Of a stretch of 5,619 nt of DNA, positions 5,546 through 5,619 are shown one piece after another. Below the pieces are notes generated by a model. That model did not search any database. It was not told where the DNA came from and worked only from the letters and a program-made list of their open reading frames with translations. This DNA is from Actinomycetota bacterium (GTDB lineage Bacteria; Actinomycetota; Thermoleophilia; Gaiellales; Gaiellaceae). A program made the position numbers and the translations under genes. The stretch is from contig JACCWU010000007.1 of assembly GCA_013697465.1 (NCBI GenBank), forward strand, positions 1 to 5,619, in the 5' to 3' direction. Positions within the stretch are counted from its first letter, which is position 1; each line of letters opens with the position of its first letter.

Positions 5546-5619
5546 GCGATCGCGGCCTCGCCGAGGAGGGCGCGCACCTCGGCGAAGAAGTCCGCATCGG
5601 GCTTCACGCGGTACCCGGG
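5542..5619 (-). CDS. C-terminal 25 codons of an unidentified gene (runs off right edge)
   Basis: On the minus strand the sequence from the right edge reads 25 open codons and then TAG at 5544-5542. The tail runs PGYRVKPDADFF followed by AEVRALLGEAAIA. It is a typical soluble alpha-helical C-terminus (an acidic/aromatic turn, then an amphipathic helix), and codon third positions are G or C in nearly every codon, as in the window's other genes. The fragment is too short to name a family. Its gene is convergent with the cyclic-nucleotide-binding gene, with the large palindrome between the two stops. Confidence 0.6.
   Translation of the reverse strand, partial: PGYRVKPDADFFAEVRALLGEAAIA

Noticed and set aside
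3759..5553. GCGATCGC (three copies: 3759, 3843, 5546) as a HIP1-like genome signature
   Set aside because: Two of the copies are the arms of one inverted repeat, and the octamer is easily formed in GC-rich DNA; three copies in 5.6 kb do not show genome-wide iteration.

Overview
The window is high-GC DNA with GC-rich codon third positions and few Shine-Dalgarno sites. It holds a zinc-ribbon nucleotide cyclase with a STAND-type ATPase and repeats, a free-standing cyclic-nucleotide-binding protein, and a 67-residue protein of a kind I associate with Thermoleophilia (Gaiellales or Solirubrobacterales). A high-GC actinobacterial chromosome, probably Thermoleophilia, is the best guess. This rests on family familiarity, not on a marker gene.

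Layout, left to right. Positions 1-138 hold nothing I can support. A hairpin (139-169) follows the 3' end of a small minus-strand gene (179-382). A divergent intergenic region (383-557) with an operator-like inverted repeat separates it from a large plus-strand cyclase/ATPase/repeat gene (558-3744). That gene is broken by a frameshift at about 1656-1671, exactly where the Walker B strand should be. A convergent gap (3745-3867) is almost filled by a nested palindrome. Next comes a minus-strand secreted protein (3868-4828), whose signal peptide lies one frame away from its mature part. A divergent gap (4829-4929) leads to a leaderless-looking gene for a cyclic-nucleotide-binding protein (4930-5349). 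A second convergent gap (5350-5541) holds a 164-nt rod-like palindrome with perfect 18-bp arms. The last 25 codons of a minus-strand gene (5542-5619) run off the right edge.

Functionally, the two recognisable signalling genes could form a write/read pair: the cyclase would make cAMP, and the binding protein keeps the conserved Glu and Arg of a phosphate-binding cassette but has no DNA-binding domain. They are not in one operon, so the link is inferred from proximity only.

The points most worth checking are the two frameshifts and the two large palindromes. The cyclase lesion looks like loss of one copy of a 16-nt direct repeat plus a short spacer. Both lesions shift in the same sense, so either two genes are decaying or the assembly has errors. 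The palindromes sit at the two convergent gene junctions. They could be bidirectional terminators, structured RNAs or MITE-like elements.
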